A DNA stretch of 64,000 bases from Posidonia oceanica (GCA_037176725.1 JAZBRS010000044.1:6014001-6078000); one strand, 5' to 3'; numbered from the stretch's first letter, positions 11,022 through 22,479 are shown. The notes: generated by a model not told the origin, from the sequence alone. Program-made: numbers and translations.

Positions 11022-13088
11022 ATGATGAATCAAATCCATGAAGCTGATCAGCCAGAAAGAGAGAGGTCAGACTTAGCAAGTACCTCGGGAGAGGAGCCTA
11101 CAATCTACCACCCAATCACCGGAGAAGCCTTAGATCCGGACTCAATCCAGTACAGAGCCATGTACCAGTTCTTAAACGAAGAGACATCAGGCCAAACGAG
11201 GCCATGTCTAAACAACCTCCAGCAGCCACCCCATCTTAGTGAAGGACAACGAAGGCCAGTTGCGGACCATACCCCTGAAGATCTATACCAGGGACTAAAT
11301 GGCAACCCACCGTCAGACACAAACCACCCATGTCAAGGCACAGTGCTCAACGGAGCTTATAACTCAAGGGCCAACCCCTTGATTCAGGAACACAACTACA
11401 TGCCACATGGCGAATAAAAGGGAGGAGTCTATCCAAGACATCCCCAACCACCTCTGGCAGGCAATCAGCCTTGGCCAGATCATCATTACCACCAGGCATC
11501 TCTCCCGTGATACGAGCATGTTGCACCTCAACATTTCTGCAACAGCTGCCTCCATCAGCAGCAGAACCATCCGTCCTTCAATTCACATGTCCCGACCCCA
11601 TCAGCGGGGATAACAAATTTGGATGAGATGAGAAAAATGCTCAGTGCATTAGGGGTACATACCTAGGCTCCGGTAAACTTTGACATGAGCCGGTTTCCTC
11701 CATTCAGATTACCTCTAGGTTTCAAGTACCCGAAGACTCCCAAGTTCAATGGAACCACCAACCCACTCAGTCAATTAGTGCAGTTTCAAATGGAGTCAGC
11801 CCCCTATTTCCATGATTTGGGGCTTGTGGTACACCTGTTCTTCTACTCACTCGAAGGAGAGCCAATGGATTGGTTTCTCACTCTCTCCAAGGAAGACCTT
11901 AGCAACTTTGATAAAATCAGAGAGAGCTTCCTTACAAAATACCAACACAAGATAGACCCCAAGCCAACCTTCCACGACCTAAGCAAGGAGGTCATGAAGC
12001 AAGGCGAAAGCTGGGTAACATTCGCTAACAGATGGTGGGAAATGGCAGCCAGATCAGGGCTGACCATTCTGGAGAGACAAGTGGTCCAGATCCTCATTGC
12101 AAACACGACTGTACCAATGAAGAAAGGGCTAGTAAATGCCTATTGCCCCAATGTAATGGCTTTGTATGAAGTGGAGGCCTCCGTTAAAGAAAACATGCAT
12201 GAATTCATGGAGGAGCCAAAGAAAAGCCGAAAAGCACAGGTGGTAGAGGGAGTGACCAGCGTTGTCAACAAGATGAGCCCCGCCCCCAAGCCATTCGAAC
12301 AAAGGGCTATACTAGCCTCACAGCAGCCACCATGGATCCACCCTCCTCCTCAGCAATAGCCAGCCTAGAGCCACCCTCCTCCTCAGCAACAGCCAACATG
12401 GAGCCACCCTCCTCCTCAGCAACAAAAAGCTTGGAACCGCCCTTCTTAGCAGCAGCAGGCATGGAATAACCCTCCCCCTCAGCAACAGATCCGCCCTATG
12501 TGGAATGCTCCCCGGCCGCAATGGACTAGGGGTAATCAAAATGGCCAGGCCAACAACAGAAATCCCCCCAACAACATTGGGAATAGGAATGGTTATCATA
12601 ATGTTCCCCCTCCATTGCCACGCAAAAAGGGAAGAAGAGACCACTACCCTCCTCTACCAGTCACACTGGCCGACATGTTCATAGAACTAGAGGAAGCAAA
12701 AGCACTCGAATTCCCGCCAGCTAGGCCTGAATTGCCGAATTGTGACCGGAGCCAATACTACCCGTTCCATAGAATGTATGGTCACAACATCAATGACTGC
12801 TGGACTTTCAGGGACATAGTCTATGACATGGTGGAGGCAGACGTATTTGAATGGGGTGTCCTGGTCAAAAGAGCCAAAATAAGAAAGCAGACAGGGACGT
12901 CCCAACAGGTCTACAGCGACCCTCTCCCCAAGCATCAAGTCATGGCATTCCAGAACGAGTAGCTCCCTAATCCATCAAAGGACTAGGACAACTATGTTGT
13001 ACTAGAAGAGGACTGGGATAGTCAAGCTGAATAATGGGGAATAATCTCGGATGATGACTGGGACAATGAGGCAGACAAGGGACTAACA
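11022..13088 (+). pseudogene. gag: Element B gag (broken by in-frame stops)
   Basis: The frame begins at the ATG at 11022 and stays in one register through gag, protease and up to 15575. Stops lie at 11415 (TAA), about 11510 (TGA), about 11667 (TAG), 12357 (TAG) and several points after it, and at 12960. The capsid-like domain (11685-12250) contains FFYSLEGEPMDWF and FANRWWEMAARS and is clearly related to A and C gag. A Pro/Gln-rich stretch of WSHPPPQQQ-like repeats follows (12310-12490). A zinc-knuckle-like CDRSQYYPFHRMYGH...C lies at about 12745-12800. An acidic segment joins gag to the first protease. Most stops can be explained by C-to-T changes in CAA, CAG or CGA codons. Confidence 0.85.
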
Positions 13089-13598
13089 GTGAAGGAGCTC
13101 CTTAGCCAGTTCAACCTCACTGCAGTAGTGGAGGAGCCACAAGAAGACATAGAGGAAGAAAGCCAAGTTCAAAAAGCCAATCAGCAATTTGAACGGGAAA
13201 ATATAGTCTTCAAAGATTCAGAGCTTCCACCCCCACATAAGCAAGAGCTGCCACTCGTCATCACAGTGGGCATCAATGATAATGTGCTGCAAGGAGTATT
13301 GGTTGACAGTGGAGTAAGCCGAAGCCTCAGTTCTCTCTCCACACTCTGGAGCTTGGGGCTAAATGAGGGTGAGCTGGATAGGACTCCCTTTATGTGCACT
13401 TGGTTTGATCAGAAAGAGAAGTTGGCACTAGGGACAATACCCATGGAAATCACAATCGGTCCTTTGACCAGTATCACTTCAGTGATCATCATGAAGGAGG
13501 AAGTCCTGGAGCCACTCATCCTAGGGAGGTCTTGGCTAGCGGAGGTCGGGGCTGTAGCATCTTCGGTTCATCAAATGCTAAAATTCATATACCAATGA
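13089..13598 (+). pseudogene. pro: Element B first retropepsin-like domain
   Basis: In frame with gag, this segment has an acidic lead and then ITVGINDNVLQGVLVDSG. The catalytic triplet is DSG (13305-13313) in place of DTG. Downstream are the ordered features of plant Ty3/gypsy proteases: IPMEITIGPL, then EPLILGRSWL (the ILGR motif) and GAVASSVHQMLKF. The domain is complete in length. It ends at a TGA (13596-13598), and an in-frame Pro-rich linker with a second TGA near 13963 leads to the second protease-like domain. Its role would be polyprotein cleavage. Confidence 0.75.
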
Positions 13599-14015
13599 GC
13601 GGTTGTTAGCATTCCAGCCAACCGACCAGGGGTTCTATGCACATTCAAGATGCCAGAGCCACAAATTGCAACCCTTCGGGAAGAGGAAGAGTCACAACAT
13701 CTACCATGGAGAAAATCACCGCTATGGGATCCCAAGTTGCTGTCGCCACCAGTCTCCCCAATCTTCAGAGCAGCAAGGCCACCATCAAGTCAATTGCCGG
13801 CCCTCAGCACTTCGGTACTTCGAAGCACTACTACTCCATCATCCCTAATCTTTCGAGTACCAACAAAGCAGTGGGCTAAAGCCACGAAGCCACCAGAGCT
13901 CGGCGGATCTATACAGAAGGAGTCCATCTTAGCCTGGCCGCTCAAGAAGGGAGCATCTAAATGAAATGAGGCTGCTACGCCCATCACCAGAGGAGGGAGG
14001 CTGTCAAATCGGATC
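13599..14015 (+). pseudogene. Linker between the two protease-like domains
   Basis: The gag-pro frame continues here, open from about 13650 to 13964 and then stopped by TGA. The predicted peptide is rich in Pro, Ser and basic residues and has no recognisable fold. Other-frame open stretches over the same bases are shadows. Confidence 0.5.
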
Positions 14016-14852
14016 ATGCCACCAGCAGAGCAAGCAGAGCCGGTCAGACCTGAAGTAGGACCCAGGTCAGCAAAATATGACATCCTAGATAAATTAAAGA
14101 AGACGCAGGCTAGGATCTCGATCTATGACCTCATAAACAGCTCAAATGAACACCGAAAAGCTCTGCTAGAAGTGCTAGAGAAGGCCCAAGTTGCCCCAGA
14201 CATGCCAGCAGAGGAACTCCATATCATAGCTATAGCAGCCTTTGTAGAACCAATCATTACTTTTGCTGATAGCGAGTTGGCACCAATAGAGAGGAGAAAA
14301 GCTCCATTGAATGTAACCATTTCTATAAACAATCACTTAATTTCTGAAGTGCTCATAGATACTGGTGCATCAATGAACATTTGCTCGTTGAATACAATAC
14401 GAGCCTTGGGCGTGAATGAGGCCTCCTTAACCCCCATTGATATGACGATTGCCGTGTATGATGACAGCAAAAGAAAAGCACACGGCAAGTGGACCACAAA
14501 GATAGGGATAGGACCAGCTCAGATTCTAACCCAACAAATCATCAAGATAGCAGGAGACATACCAGGCCAAGAAGCAGAGGCAAATGTGATATACCTGCCG
14601 CACCAGTTCAGTGTGCGAGAAAAGCTGACCCAGGCCGAAAAAGGCAAGAATGTAGTGTCTATGGTCGAGCTGAGGGACAAGTGGGCCCGGCCCAGGCTAT
14701 TTCCCAAGAAGAAGGAACCCTCCAAAAGCAAAGGACCATCCATGAATGTGGGATGGGAAATCATGAGGAGAATTGGCTACAAGAAAGGCCAGGGCTTAGG
14801 CCTAGAAGGAAAGGGAATGAAGGAGCCAGTGAAGGCCTATGATAGAGAATGA
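14016..14852 (+). pseudogene. pro: Element B second retropepsin-like domain with G-patch
   Basis: In the same frame as gag, about 90 residues precede VTISINNHLISEVLIDTGAS, with DTG at 14358-14366, then NICSLNTIRALGVNEASL. A KIGIGP strand follows, but the usual LLGR motif is missing, so the end of this domain seems shortened. A G-patch-like segment (GWEIMRRIGYKKGQGLGLEG, about 14748-14810) comes next. G-patches follow the protease in some retroviruses and bind nucleic acid. Two protease-like domains in one reading frame are unusual. Confidence 0.75.
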
Positions 14853-15575
14853 AGAGGAGGACTCGGTTTTGACCAGCTCCCCAATGGACGACAATTACAG
14901 TGGAATCTACAAGGACATTTTACCAGCGTAGGGATATTCGACCCGAATTCATTCCCCATGGGAAATATTATTTTGGCTCAATCAACCAAACACACTCTCC
15001 AAAGTGCAGAGGACACAGCCGACATAAACATTTCCGGCTTATTCCAAACACTTGAATTGCCAGCAGAGCCTCACGAAGGTCAGACTGCAAGGGAGTTGAC
15101 AGCAGAGCCACATGAAGGCCAGACTGTAGCAGCAAAACCTCACGAAGTTCAGACTGCAGAAGAGTTGCCAGCAAAACCTCCCGAAGGTCAGACTGCAACA
15201 TCGCCGCCACCACTGTTAGGCGCACCGGCCCCCGAACCTCCAGATCGGCCACCTCTTTCTTCTTCGCCTTCTTCTCTAGGCGCACCGGCCCCCGAACCTC
15301 CGGATCGGCCGCCTCTTTCTTCTTCTCCCTCTTCTTTCGGCACCGCCGCTTCCAAGCCTCCGCCTCCTCCAGCTCCAGACATCTCTTCCTCTTTGGAGCA
15401 AAGGCTGGGGCAAACTCTATGTAAGTCACAACGACTCGTAGACAGGGTCCGCCGCCTCATGGCTGATCTCTCTGAAGGGCTGCAACCTCAGAGACCTGAA
15501 GTTGACCCCGATCCAAGGGCCGATTATGAGCTTCTCGAAGATGATGGAAACATCAATCCTAACGAGCCCACCTAG
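14853..15575 (+). pseudogene. Pro/Glu-rich C-terminal part of the gag-pro frame
   Basis: The same frame continues after a TGA at 14850 through 15575. It contains three to four imperfect repeats of the type EPHEGQTA (15064-15200), then a Pro/Ser-rich block with a duplicated unit GAPAPEPPDRPPLSSSPSS (about 15218-15335), and an acidic end. No domain is recognised. It ends with a TAG directly before the intron-like gap. Confidence 0.6.
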
Positions 15576-15770
15576 AGAGGCACCTACCTCTACTGATGGA
15601 GGTAACTCTAGGGGCATCCCCCTAGATGCTGTAAATAAAACTTTGTTTAATTTTGCATTGTTTTCATTTCTAGGAATAAAAGTAATTTACTTTCTATTTT
15701 CAATAAGGGAGAGGATCACCATGTTAGTTCTAGCAGCTCGAGGTCAAGTTCAACCACCGCTCCCAAAACT
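15576..15770 (+). other. Intron-like gap between protease and RT frames
   Basis: The gag-pro/pol frame is closed here by several stops and then reopens in the same register. The segment is AT-rich, with a possible donor ggaggtaactc at about 15598 and a pyrimidine-rich acceptor ttttcatttctag ending near 15673. Ogre elements are known to have a short intron between protease and RT. The splice sites given are guesses. Confidence 0.45.
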
Positions 15771-17524
15771 ATGCGCGTGTGTCAATACACAAAGGCATTG
15801 CCTCAGGAGCTGGCTACTGCTAACATGGTCTTCCTAGTAGAAGAATTTGATAGGTTTGGGAAGTGTGCAGGAATAGAGGCGTATGAGCTGGTTAGCTGCA
15901 GTGATGAGGAAGAAGATCAAGAGGCCGACTCAGACCTCCTTAAGCACCTCATGGACAAATATGATGAGCAAACCAAGGCAGCTGAAGAGGAGACCGTGGA
16001 GGTCAACCTGGGAACCGCCGAAGAGCCAAAACCAATACTCATAAGTGCAAGCCTGAGCCCAAAAGAGCGGAAGGAAATGGTCCAAATCTTGAAAGAATTT
16101 GTGGATGTGCTGGCCTTCAAATATGAGGATATGCCTGGACTGCAAGCAGCCCTAGTGGAACACCAGCTTTCACTAAACTCTGGAACCAAGCCCGTCAAGC
16201 AGAAGCTAAGGTGACTAAGGTCGGAACTCGCCCTCAAAGTCAAAGAAGAAATTGACAAGCTCTACAAAGCAAAATTCATCAGAGTGGTTGTGTACCCCAA
16301 TTGGGTCTCAAATATAGTACCAGTGGCCAAAAAGGACGGGAAGGTTCGGGTTTGCATCGACTATCGCAACCTCAACGCCGCTTGTCGCAAGGATGACTTC
16401 CCTTTGCCACATATTGACTTGCTAGTGGACAATACAGCAGGATTTGAGATGCTATCTTTCATGGATGGTTTCTCCGGTTACAACCAGATCAAGCTAGCAG
16501 AGGAGGACCAAGAGAAGACGTCGTTCATCACACCATGGGGGACATACTGCTACGTAGTCATGCCATTCGGTCTCAAGAACGCCGGCACAACATATCAAAG
16601 AGCGATGATGGCCATGTTCCACGACATGATGCACGATTACATGGAAGTGTATGTTGATGATATCTTTGTCAAATCAAGAACAAGGGAGGCACACTTTGAG
16701 GCACTAAGAAGGGTACTGAGCAGAGCAAGGCAATATCAGCTGAAAATGAACCCAAAGAAATGTGTGTTTAGGGTAACTGCTGGGAAGCTACTGGGCTTCA
16801 TCATCAGCAAAAGAGGAATCGAGGTGGACCCACAGAAGGCCAGAGCAATAGCACAGATGCCTCCGCCCCAAAACATTAAGGAACTCAGGGGACTTATTGG
16901 CTGCTTACAATTGATCAGGAGATTCATCTCACAGCATGTAGATCGATGTAAGCTATTTTATGAGTTACTGAAAGGAGGAAGGGAATTCACCTGGGATGAG
17001 AAATGCCAGAAAGCTTTTGATGAACTCAAAGCATATCTTATGACTCCCCTAGTCTTGTCAGCACCTGTGCTAGGAAAGCCTTTGCTACTTTATGTGGCAG
17101 CCACTACATCGTAAATAGGGGTAGTGCTAGCTCAACATGATGAGGATGGGAAGAAGGAAAAAGCTATCTACTATCTGAGTAGAACTTTCCTGGGTTATGA
17201 AGAGAAGTATACGGCCATAGAAAAGTACTGCTTAGCTGTATAAAGTTGAGACACTACTTCCTAGCCCATAAAGTCTATTACATTGCCAAAATGGACCCAA
17301 TCAAATATATGTTCAAGAAGCCAGTCCTCTTTGGAAGGTTGTCAAGGTGGCAACTCCTCCTCACTGAATTCGACTTGCAATATGTGTCCCAAAAGGCAGT
17401 CAAGGGGCAGGCCATTGCAGATCACCTGGCAGAACTACCAATAGAAGATTATCAACCAGTCCGAACAGACTTCCCCGATGAGGAGATACTGGAAATACAA
17501 GCCATCGAGTCTCCCACTCAATAA
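15771..17524 (+). pseudogene. pol: Element B reverse transcriptase and first RNase H (broken)
   Basis: An acidic pre-RT region (15771-16140) leads to the RT start LSLNSGTKPVKQKLR, where a CGA-type Arg codon has become TGA (16212-16214). The RT then shows VPVAKKDGKVRVCIDYRNLN, FMDGFSGYNQI, the palm motif TTYQRAMMAMF and the catalytic YVDD at 16650-16661, then LLGFIIS. The first RNase H starts near 17070. It is cut by a TAA at 17112-17114 and by a frameshift/deletion near 17238, and continues in another frame from 17246 (FGRLSRWQLLLTEFDLQY) to a TAA at 17522. It would copy element RNA into DNA. Confidence 0.9.
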
Positions 17525-18138
17525 TGGACTCTCTACTTTGATGGAGTACTCAACAGACAAGGGACAGGCATCGGAGTAGCACTTCTCACTCCGGAAGGAG
17601 TTCTCATTCCTCGAGCCCTACAGTTAAACTTCGCTGCAAATACCAACAATGTTGCAGAATACGAGGCCTTGATCCTTGGACTACGCCTAGCACTGGAGCT
17701 AGGGGCAAAGCGGTTGAAACTCATCGGAGACTCCCAATTGGTTTTAAAACAAATTATGAACAAGTGTAGAACCCTCAACCCAAGGCTAGAAGAATGCAAG
17801 GGCGTGACAAGAGTAGAACCCTCAACCCAAGGCTAGAAGAATGCAAGGGCATTGCATGCCTCCTATTGGCACGGTTTCAGCAAGTGGTGTACGTCCACAC
17901 CCTCCGGAGTCATAACCTACTAGCGGATGCTCTTGCTTCACTGGCTTCCTCAATCGAGTTCCCCATCAATATCCGGGAGCAAACAATAATGGTTCAGCAA
18001 CACGGGATACTTACCATTGACTCAACTGAGCCATGGGTCGTGGAGCTTAGACAAAAAGTTGGGGAATCAAGGGTAGGCATGTTTGAAGTTTGCTACAACA
18101 TAGAGGATGATGGGAACCCATGGTTCTTTGACATCTAG
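17525..18138 (+). pseudogene. Element B second (archaeal-type) RNase H
   Basis: The sequence WTLYFDGVLNRQGTGIGVAL, then NNVAEYEALILGLRLAL, GDSQLVLKQI and NLLADALASLAS gives the ordered Asp-Glu-Asp-Asp residues of an archaeal-type RNase H. This extra domain is the known mark of the Tat lineage. The frame is broken by a 47-bp tandem duplication (17766-17812 repeated from 17813) and ends at a TAG (18136-18138) before the integrase. Confidence 0.88.
17766..17850 (+). repeat. 47-bp-offset direct duplication inside RNase H
   Basis: Thirty-eight bases at 17766-17803 recur at 17813-17850. Forty-seven is not a multiple of three, so the copy shifts the reading frame. It looks like a local tandem duplication after insertion. 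Confidence 0.85.
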
Positions 18139-19359
18139 AACTACATTCAAGACGGGATCTTCCCCGACTATGCACCTTCACAAGACAAGGAGGTAGTTCG
18201 GAGGATGGCTACAAGATACTTCATGAGAGCCGGGGTCTTTTTCAAAAGGTCCTTCAGCGGAATAGAGTTGCGCTGTGTCACGTATGAGGAGGTTGAAGTT
18301 ATCATCGGAGAAATGCATGAAGGCATATGTGGAGGACACATCAGTTCTTAATTCATGGCAAAAATGATACTGCGTAGAGGGTACTACTGGCCCACAATGG
18401 AGGCAGATTGTGCAAATAAGGTGAGAAGGTGCAAGCCGTGCCAGATCCATGCAGACAGAATACATGCACCAGCATCAGAGTTGAATCCGACTCAAGCAGT
18501 GTGGCCCTTCTCTATGTGGGCATTTGATGTCGTCGGACGATTCGACACTGAAAAGCAAAATAGGTTCATCCTTACAGCCACTGAGTACTTCACCAAATGG
18601 GCTGAGGTGGAAGCGTTCACTGAAATCAAAGCTTCAAATCTTTGCAAGTTCGTGCGGAAGAATATCCTCTCAAGGTTTGGGATCCCAAAGAAATTGGTAG
18701 TAGACAATGGCGCAATCTTCGTATCACAAGACTTCAAAAAACTCTGTAAGAAGTTTAAGATCGATTTGCATCATTCATCACCATATTACCCCCAAGGTAA
18801 TGGGCAAGCTGAAGCTACTAATAAAACGTTAATCCGAATCCTTAAGAATATAGTAGAAGGAGCCAAGGGACATGACTGGACAGATAAGCTAATTGATACC
18901 TTGTGGGCCAATCGAACCTCCATAAGAATGCCTATGGGCCAAACCCCGTTTGCGCTTACTTATGGTATGGAGATGGTAGTCCCATTTGAGGTCATGGTCC
19001 CCTCATCCAGGATACAACTCGACAATGAGATAACTACCGAGGATAAGAGGCAATTATTAAGTCTACAGTTGGATTTGCTAGATGAGAAGCAGTTGCAAGC
19101 AACTGAGCATGCACGCCTCTACCAAGAACGACTTGCAAGAGCATATAAGAAGAAAGTAATTGAACGTAAATTCAATATTGGTGAATGGGTGCTTAAAGAA
19201 ATCCTTCCTCGCAAGCATGGGAAACTGAAACCAAATTGGGAAGGACCATACTTGGTGGTTGAGGCATATCCGGGCAATGCCTATTGTTTGGCCAGAGAGG
19301 ATGGAACTAGGCTTGAATATCCCTGGAATGCACTGCACCTCAAAAGGTACTACCCTTGA
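18139..19359 (+). pseudogene. int: Element B integrase
   Basis: An HHCC zinc-binding region (HEGICGGH then CKPCQIHAD) is interrupted by a TAA near 18349. The catalytic core follows, with Asp at 18526-18528 (AFDVVGRF), Asp at 18703-18705 (VVDNGAIF) and Glu at 18811-18813 (GNGQAEATNK), exactly 35 residues after the second Asp. The C-terminal part has FNIGEWVLKEI and KPNWEGPYLVVE, typical of Ty3/gypsy integrases. The frame from 18355 to 19359 is open, so the core and C-terminus are uninterrupted. The N-terminal part is joined to pol only through stops. Confidence 0.9.
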
Positions 19360-20126
19360 TATGCACACTGAGCCATTAGACTACCCGTGCTCAAGGGCCC
19401 TCTACTGTTGAAGCCTAGGAATCTTGCCTTAGCCTCACCCTACAAACACCTTGTGGGAGAAGGAAAGGAAATGGTCCCACACTGAGATAGAGGCAAATCA
19501 TAAGGAGCCCCCTCCCAGTTCATGAATAACAAGTCCACACACATCCCTCGAGTCAGGCGCATTACCCTAGTATAAATTGGGTAGGCATCTAAGGCCAAAA
19601 CCTAGAAGCACAGAAAAGAGGGGAGTGTACCGAATGAAAGAGTGTCTCGGTTCGTCAAAGAACAAGTATCTATTGATCGAGCACTCTGAAGGGGTGAGAC
19701 TACTTGCCAAATTACCCAAAAAAGAAAGCAAAAAAGGGTCAGAAAAGAAGGTAGCAAAGAAGCTATCCATGTGCAAGGAAAAAGAAAGAGAGTGGAAAAG
19801 ACGGCAGCAAAGAAGCTGTCTGAGAGTCAAAACTGAAAAGCTGGGGAATACTAAGCGCAGTAGGAATCAACCTTGAACTAGAAGGGGTTTAAGCTTCAAA
19901 TCTTCAGCCAACATCTTAGGATAGGGCATGGACTTTCCTTCTACCCACATCCTGCACTGTACACTAAGAGGCAAGGGGTAGAGGCCTAGGTCTAGGGGCA
20001 GTTAGGTGCCAAGGCAAGCCCGTGGTATTTTCTGACTCTAGGATGCATAAGGGACCAAACTGTCAAGGTTTTCCAACCATGAGGTCCCCAGTTTCCCAAC
20101 TTCCCCGAGGATTCTTCATCTCCCAT

Positions 20127-20272
20127 AAAATCAAAAATCAAAAAAAAATAAATCAAAAAATGATAAAATCAAAAATCCAAAAAAATGATAAAGTCAAAAA
20201 TCCAAAAAAATCAAAAATAAAAAATCCAAAAAAAATAAAAAATCCAAAAAATGATAAAATCAAAAATAGTGA
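20127..20272 (+). repeat. A-rich low-complexity block in element B
   Basis: Irregular repeats of aaaaatcaaaaa and gataaaatcaaaaatcc. It is equivalent in position and type to 6663-6835 of A and to the opposite-strand block 44462-44572 of C. Confidence 0.8.
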
Positions 20273-20750
20273 ATAGGGTAAAATCTACCCAACCAACATC
20301 ATCTCATGAAACTGATAACAAGTAAAGGCCAATGATGCGAAATCTAGGACATTTTACGACTCCATGTCATACTCAACCCCTCCTATTCAGGACAGTCGCT
20401 TGGTATTCACCTACGAGCTAAGACTGAGATCTCAAGAAGAGATAGTCCCTCGTTTGGCATATCATCTTTAGACAACAAAGCTGAGGCCAATACTTGTTAT
20501 TCAAAACCTAAGTTTCTCCATTGCATTAAGACTTCTTTCCCATTCATAGCATTAGGTTTGCTTAAAATATGCATTGTATATAGATTGTTACCAAGTGTTT
20601 TGTGACCATGTTGATTTCACAGTGTTAAAGATGTTTCTAAGTTTTCAGAAAGCACTTTGGACTAGGGGCAATCATACCCCTAGATGGACTAACAAATTTG
20701 CTAAGGTAATGCAGGAAAACAGTTCGGGGGCATTAAATGAGCAAATATCA

Positions 20751-20862
20751 GCGTCCAACGTTGGACGCGCCATCTGAAGCGTATAATGATCAACATAGGG
20801 ATGTTGGATGCCTGATATTCTGCATCTTACGTTATAAGTGCTAGTTTAAGCGTCTTACGTTT
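20751..20862 (+). promoter_or_regulatory. Palindromic motif cluster downstream of integrase
   Basis: It includes the perfect 18-bp palindrome gcgtccaacgttggacgc (20751-20768), then gcgtataatg, ttggatgcctg and cttacgttataag. It lies beyond the 3' end of the first antisense gene. Confidence 0.55.
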
Positions 20863-21045
20863 TAATTGTGACTTAAACTGCAGATTTTGGACAAAGGGCC
20901 CTTGATTAAATATCAAAGCCACCAGGGAGTATTTCTAAACTCAGAACAATCCAAAACACATGAACAAGGATAAAAAATGAAATATATATATATATTCCCT
21001 TGAAAAGATACATGGTCCTCAAAAATAAAAGATTACAATAATTGC

Positions 21046-22382
21046 CTATCTAATCATCTTCTTCCTTTTCCTGCGTAGCACGCCCGTCGCTTCAACCCAC
21101 TCCTCGGGCTTGGGCAGTAGCTTTGAATACCACTTCCAGTGCACATCCTCCCGTGGTAGGCAGCAAGGAGTAGTTGATGGCTCCTTTGAATCATCATGGC
21201 GGTCCAGAGACGACCAGAGAGCCCGAATGTAGTACACCATTACTGCATCAGATGGAAGACTGTTCTCCCGAACTCGAATGCGAGGGATAAAGCTCAGCCG
21301 AGGTGGCACCCCTTTCTTCTGCCCCACCATCTCGAAGCAACGATGGGAGTTGTACACTACAAAGTGGGTGGACCCTATCAACTCCAACTCAACTGAAGAA
21401 CCTCGTGCCTGTTGCTTATGAGAAAGGAACGTGGACAGCATGGAAATGTCAATAGTGGCAGCAGACAAAGAGCAAACCCTTTCCTCAATCAAATCTGTCT
21501 TCACGGGCCCGAGCCTCGGGAAATGGACCTGCAACCACCTGGAAAGAAGGAAAGGAGAGCTTACAAAATCCCCTCCAGTGGAAACGCTGGTCAGGCCATG
21601 ATATGTGGCAGCAAGGATGGCCACTGAAGGAGAGTGCCAGAAATGCTCAGTAAGGCCTATCAATAACTCAGTATGATAGACATCCAAGGAGAAATCCTTG
21701 GTGACAAGTAAAGTGAGGCCTCCAATCAGTAAATGCAGACACACCAGCAGCTGATCCTGAGAGGCAGAGTCCTCAATCTGCCGGAAGCTGAAGTACAAAT
21801 GCGCCAAGTTGAGTCTACGACCTCTGATCACTGGGAAGGTAGGCGGAAGGGTGAAGATACGGTCTATATATGTTTGCATATCTGCTGTTCCATACAGCAA
21901 TGGGAAGTCAATATCTGGCCGGGCCGCTCCAATCTGAGTCACACCAAGCAGGCCATGAACATCCTCTACTAGGATTGTCACCTCACAGCCCCCAAAGAAG
22001 AAAGTATGAGTCTTAGGACTCCAGAAGGCGCATGAGGCATGAAGCAGGGGCCAGTCCAAGTTTGTTCCCAATAAATCCAAAAGTCCATCAAAGCACGTGG
22101 CCAAAACAGATTTCCTCTCTCGAGCCCAGCGCACAAAATCCTTCACCCAAGTGGAGTAGTAGGGGAAGTCATTGTCAAAGTAAGGTGTCTTGGTAAAATT
22201 GAGGATTTCCTGCAAAGAAATTCAAAAGCATGAGGAACAAAGGAATGTGAGGGGACCAATGAAGAAGACCATACCTTCCCCATCTTGATAAGGGACATCA
22301 TATGCCCGTCAATTTCTTCCAAAGGTTTTACGACCCCCTTCTTGTTGTGCATGAAGACATTGGGGACTGAGCTAGAAGCCAT
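21046..22382 (-). CDS. Antisense gene 1: plant mobile domain (PMD) protein, two exons, intact
   Basis: Minus-strand gene: exon 1 runs 22382-22275 (36 codons from MASSSVPNVF), a 65-bp intron 22274-22210 has GT...AG ends (gtatgg...tttgcag), and exon 2 runs 22209-21046. The joined frame gives about 423 residues with no stop. Features of PMD proteins include WVKDFVRWARER, then LLHASCAFWSPKTHTFFFGG followed by CEVTILVEDVHGLLGV, and PFLLSRWLQVHF. The C-terminus KRKKMIR could be a nuclear signal. A TATA box lies 98 bp upstream and a palindromic motif cluster at 22597-22733. PMD proteins occur as host genes (MAIN family) and inside transposons. Their molecular role is not settled. Because it is antisense to the element RNA, its intron is not lost during retrotransposition. 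Confidence 0.8.
22210..22274 (-). other. Intron of antisense gene 1
   Basis: Sixty-five bases with GTATGG donor and TTTGCAG acceptor on the minus strand, in phase 0. Removing it joins ...LIKMGK to EILNFTK. Confidence 0.8.
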
Positions 22383-22479
22383 GAAGGCAAAAGAGAGGGA
22401 AGGAAGAAGCACAAATCAGGAAGAAATCAGTAGAGAGAAAAGGGGCAAGTATGCATGAAAATTAAAGGGGTGGCCAAGC

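Larger units (their letters stand above)
19360..21045 (+). other. Element B region between integrase and the first antisense gene
   Basis: No gene is supported. It holds repeated words gtagcaaagaagctatcc and gcagcaaagaagctgtc (19750-19822), like those after gag in A and C, an A-rich block (20127-20272), a motif cluster (20751-20862) and a short TA run at about 20980-20994. The plus-strand frames 19577-19876 and 20022-20276 are compositionally biased and not called. Confidence 0.65.

Noticed and set aside
15502..15837. Open frame spanning the protease-RT gap in another register
   Set aside because: Its ends overlap gag-pro and pol in the wrong frame; the middle is AT-rich and intron-like, and the protein has no domain.
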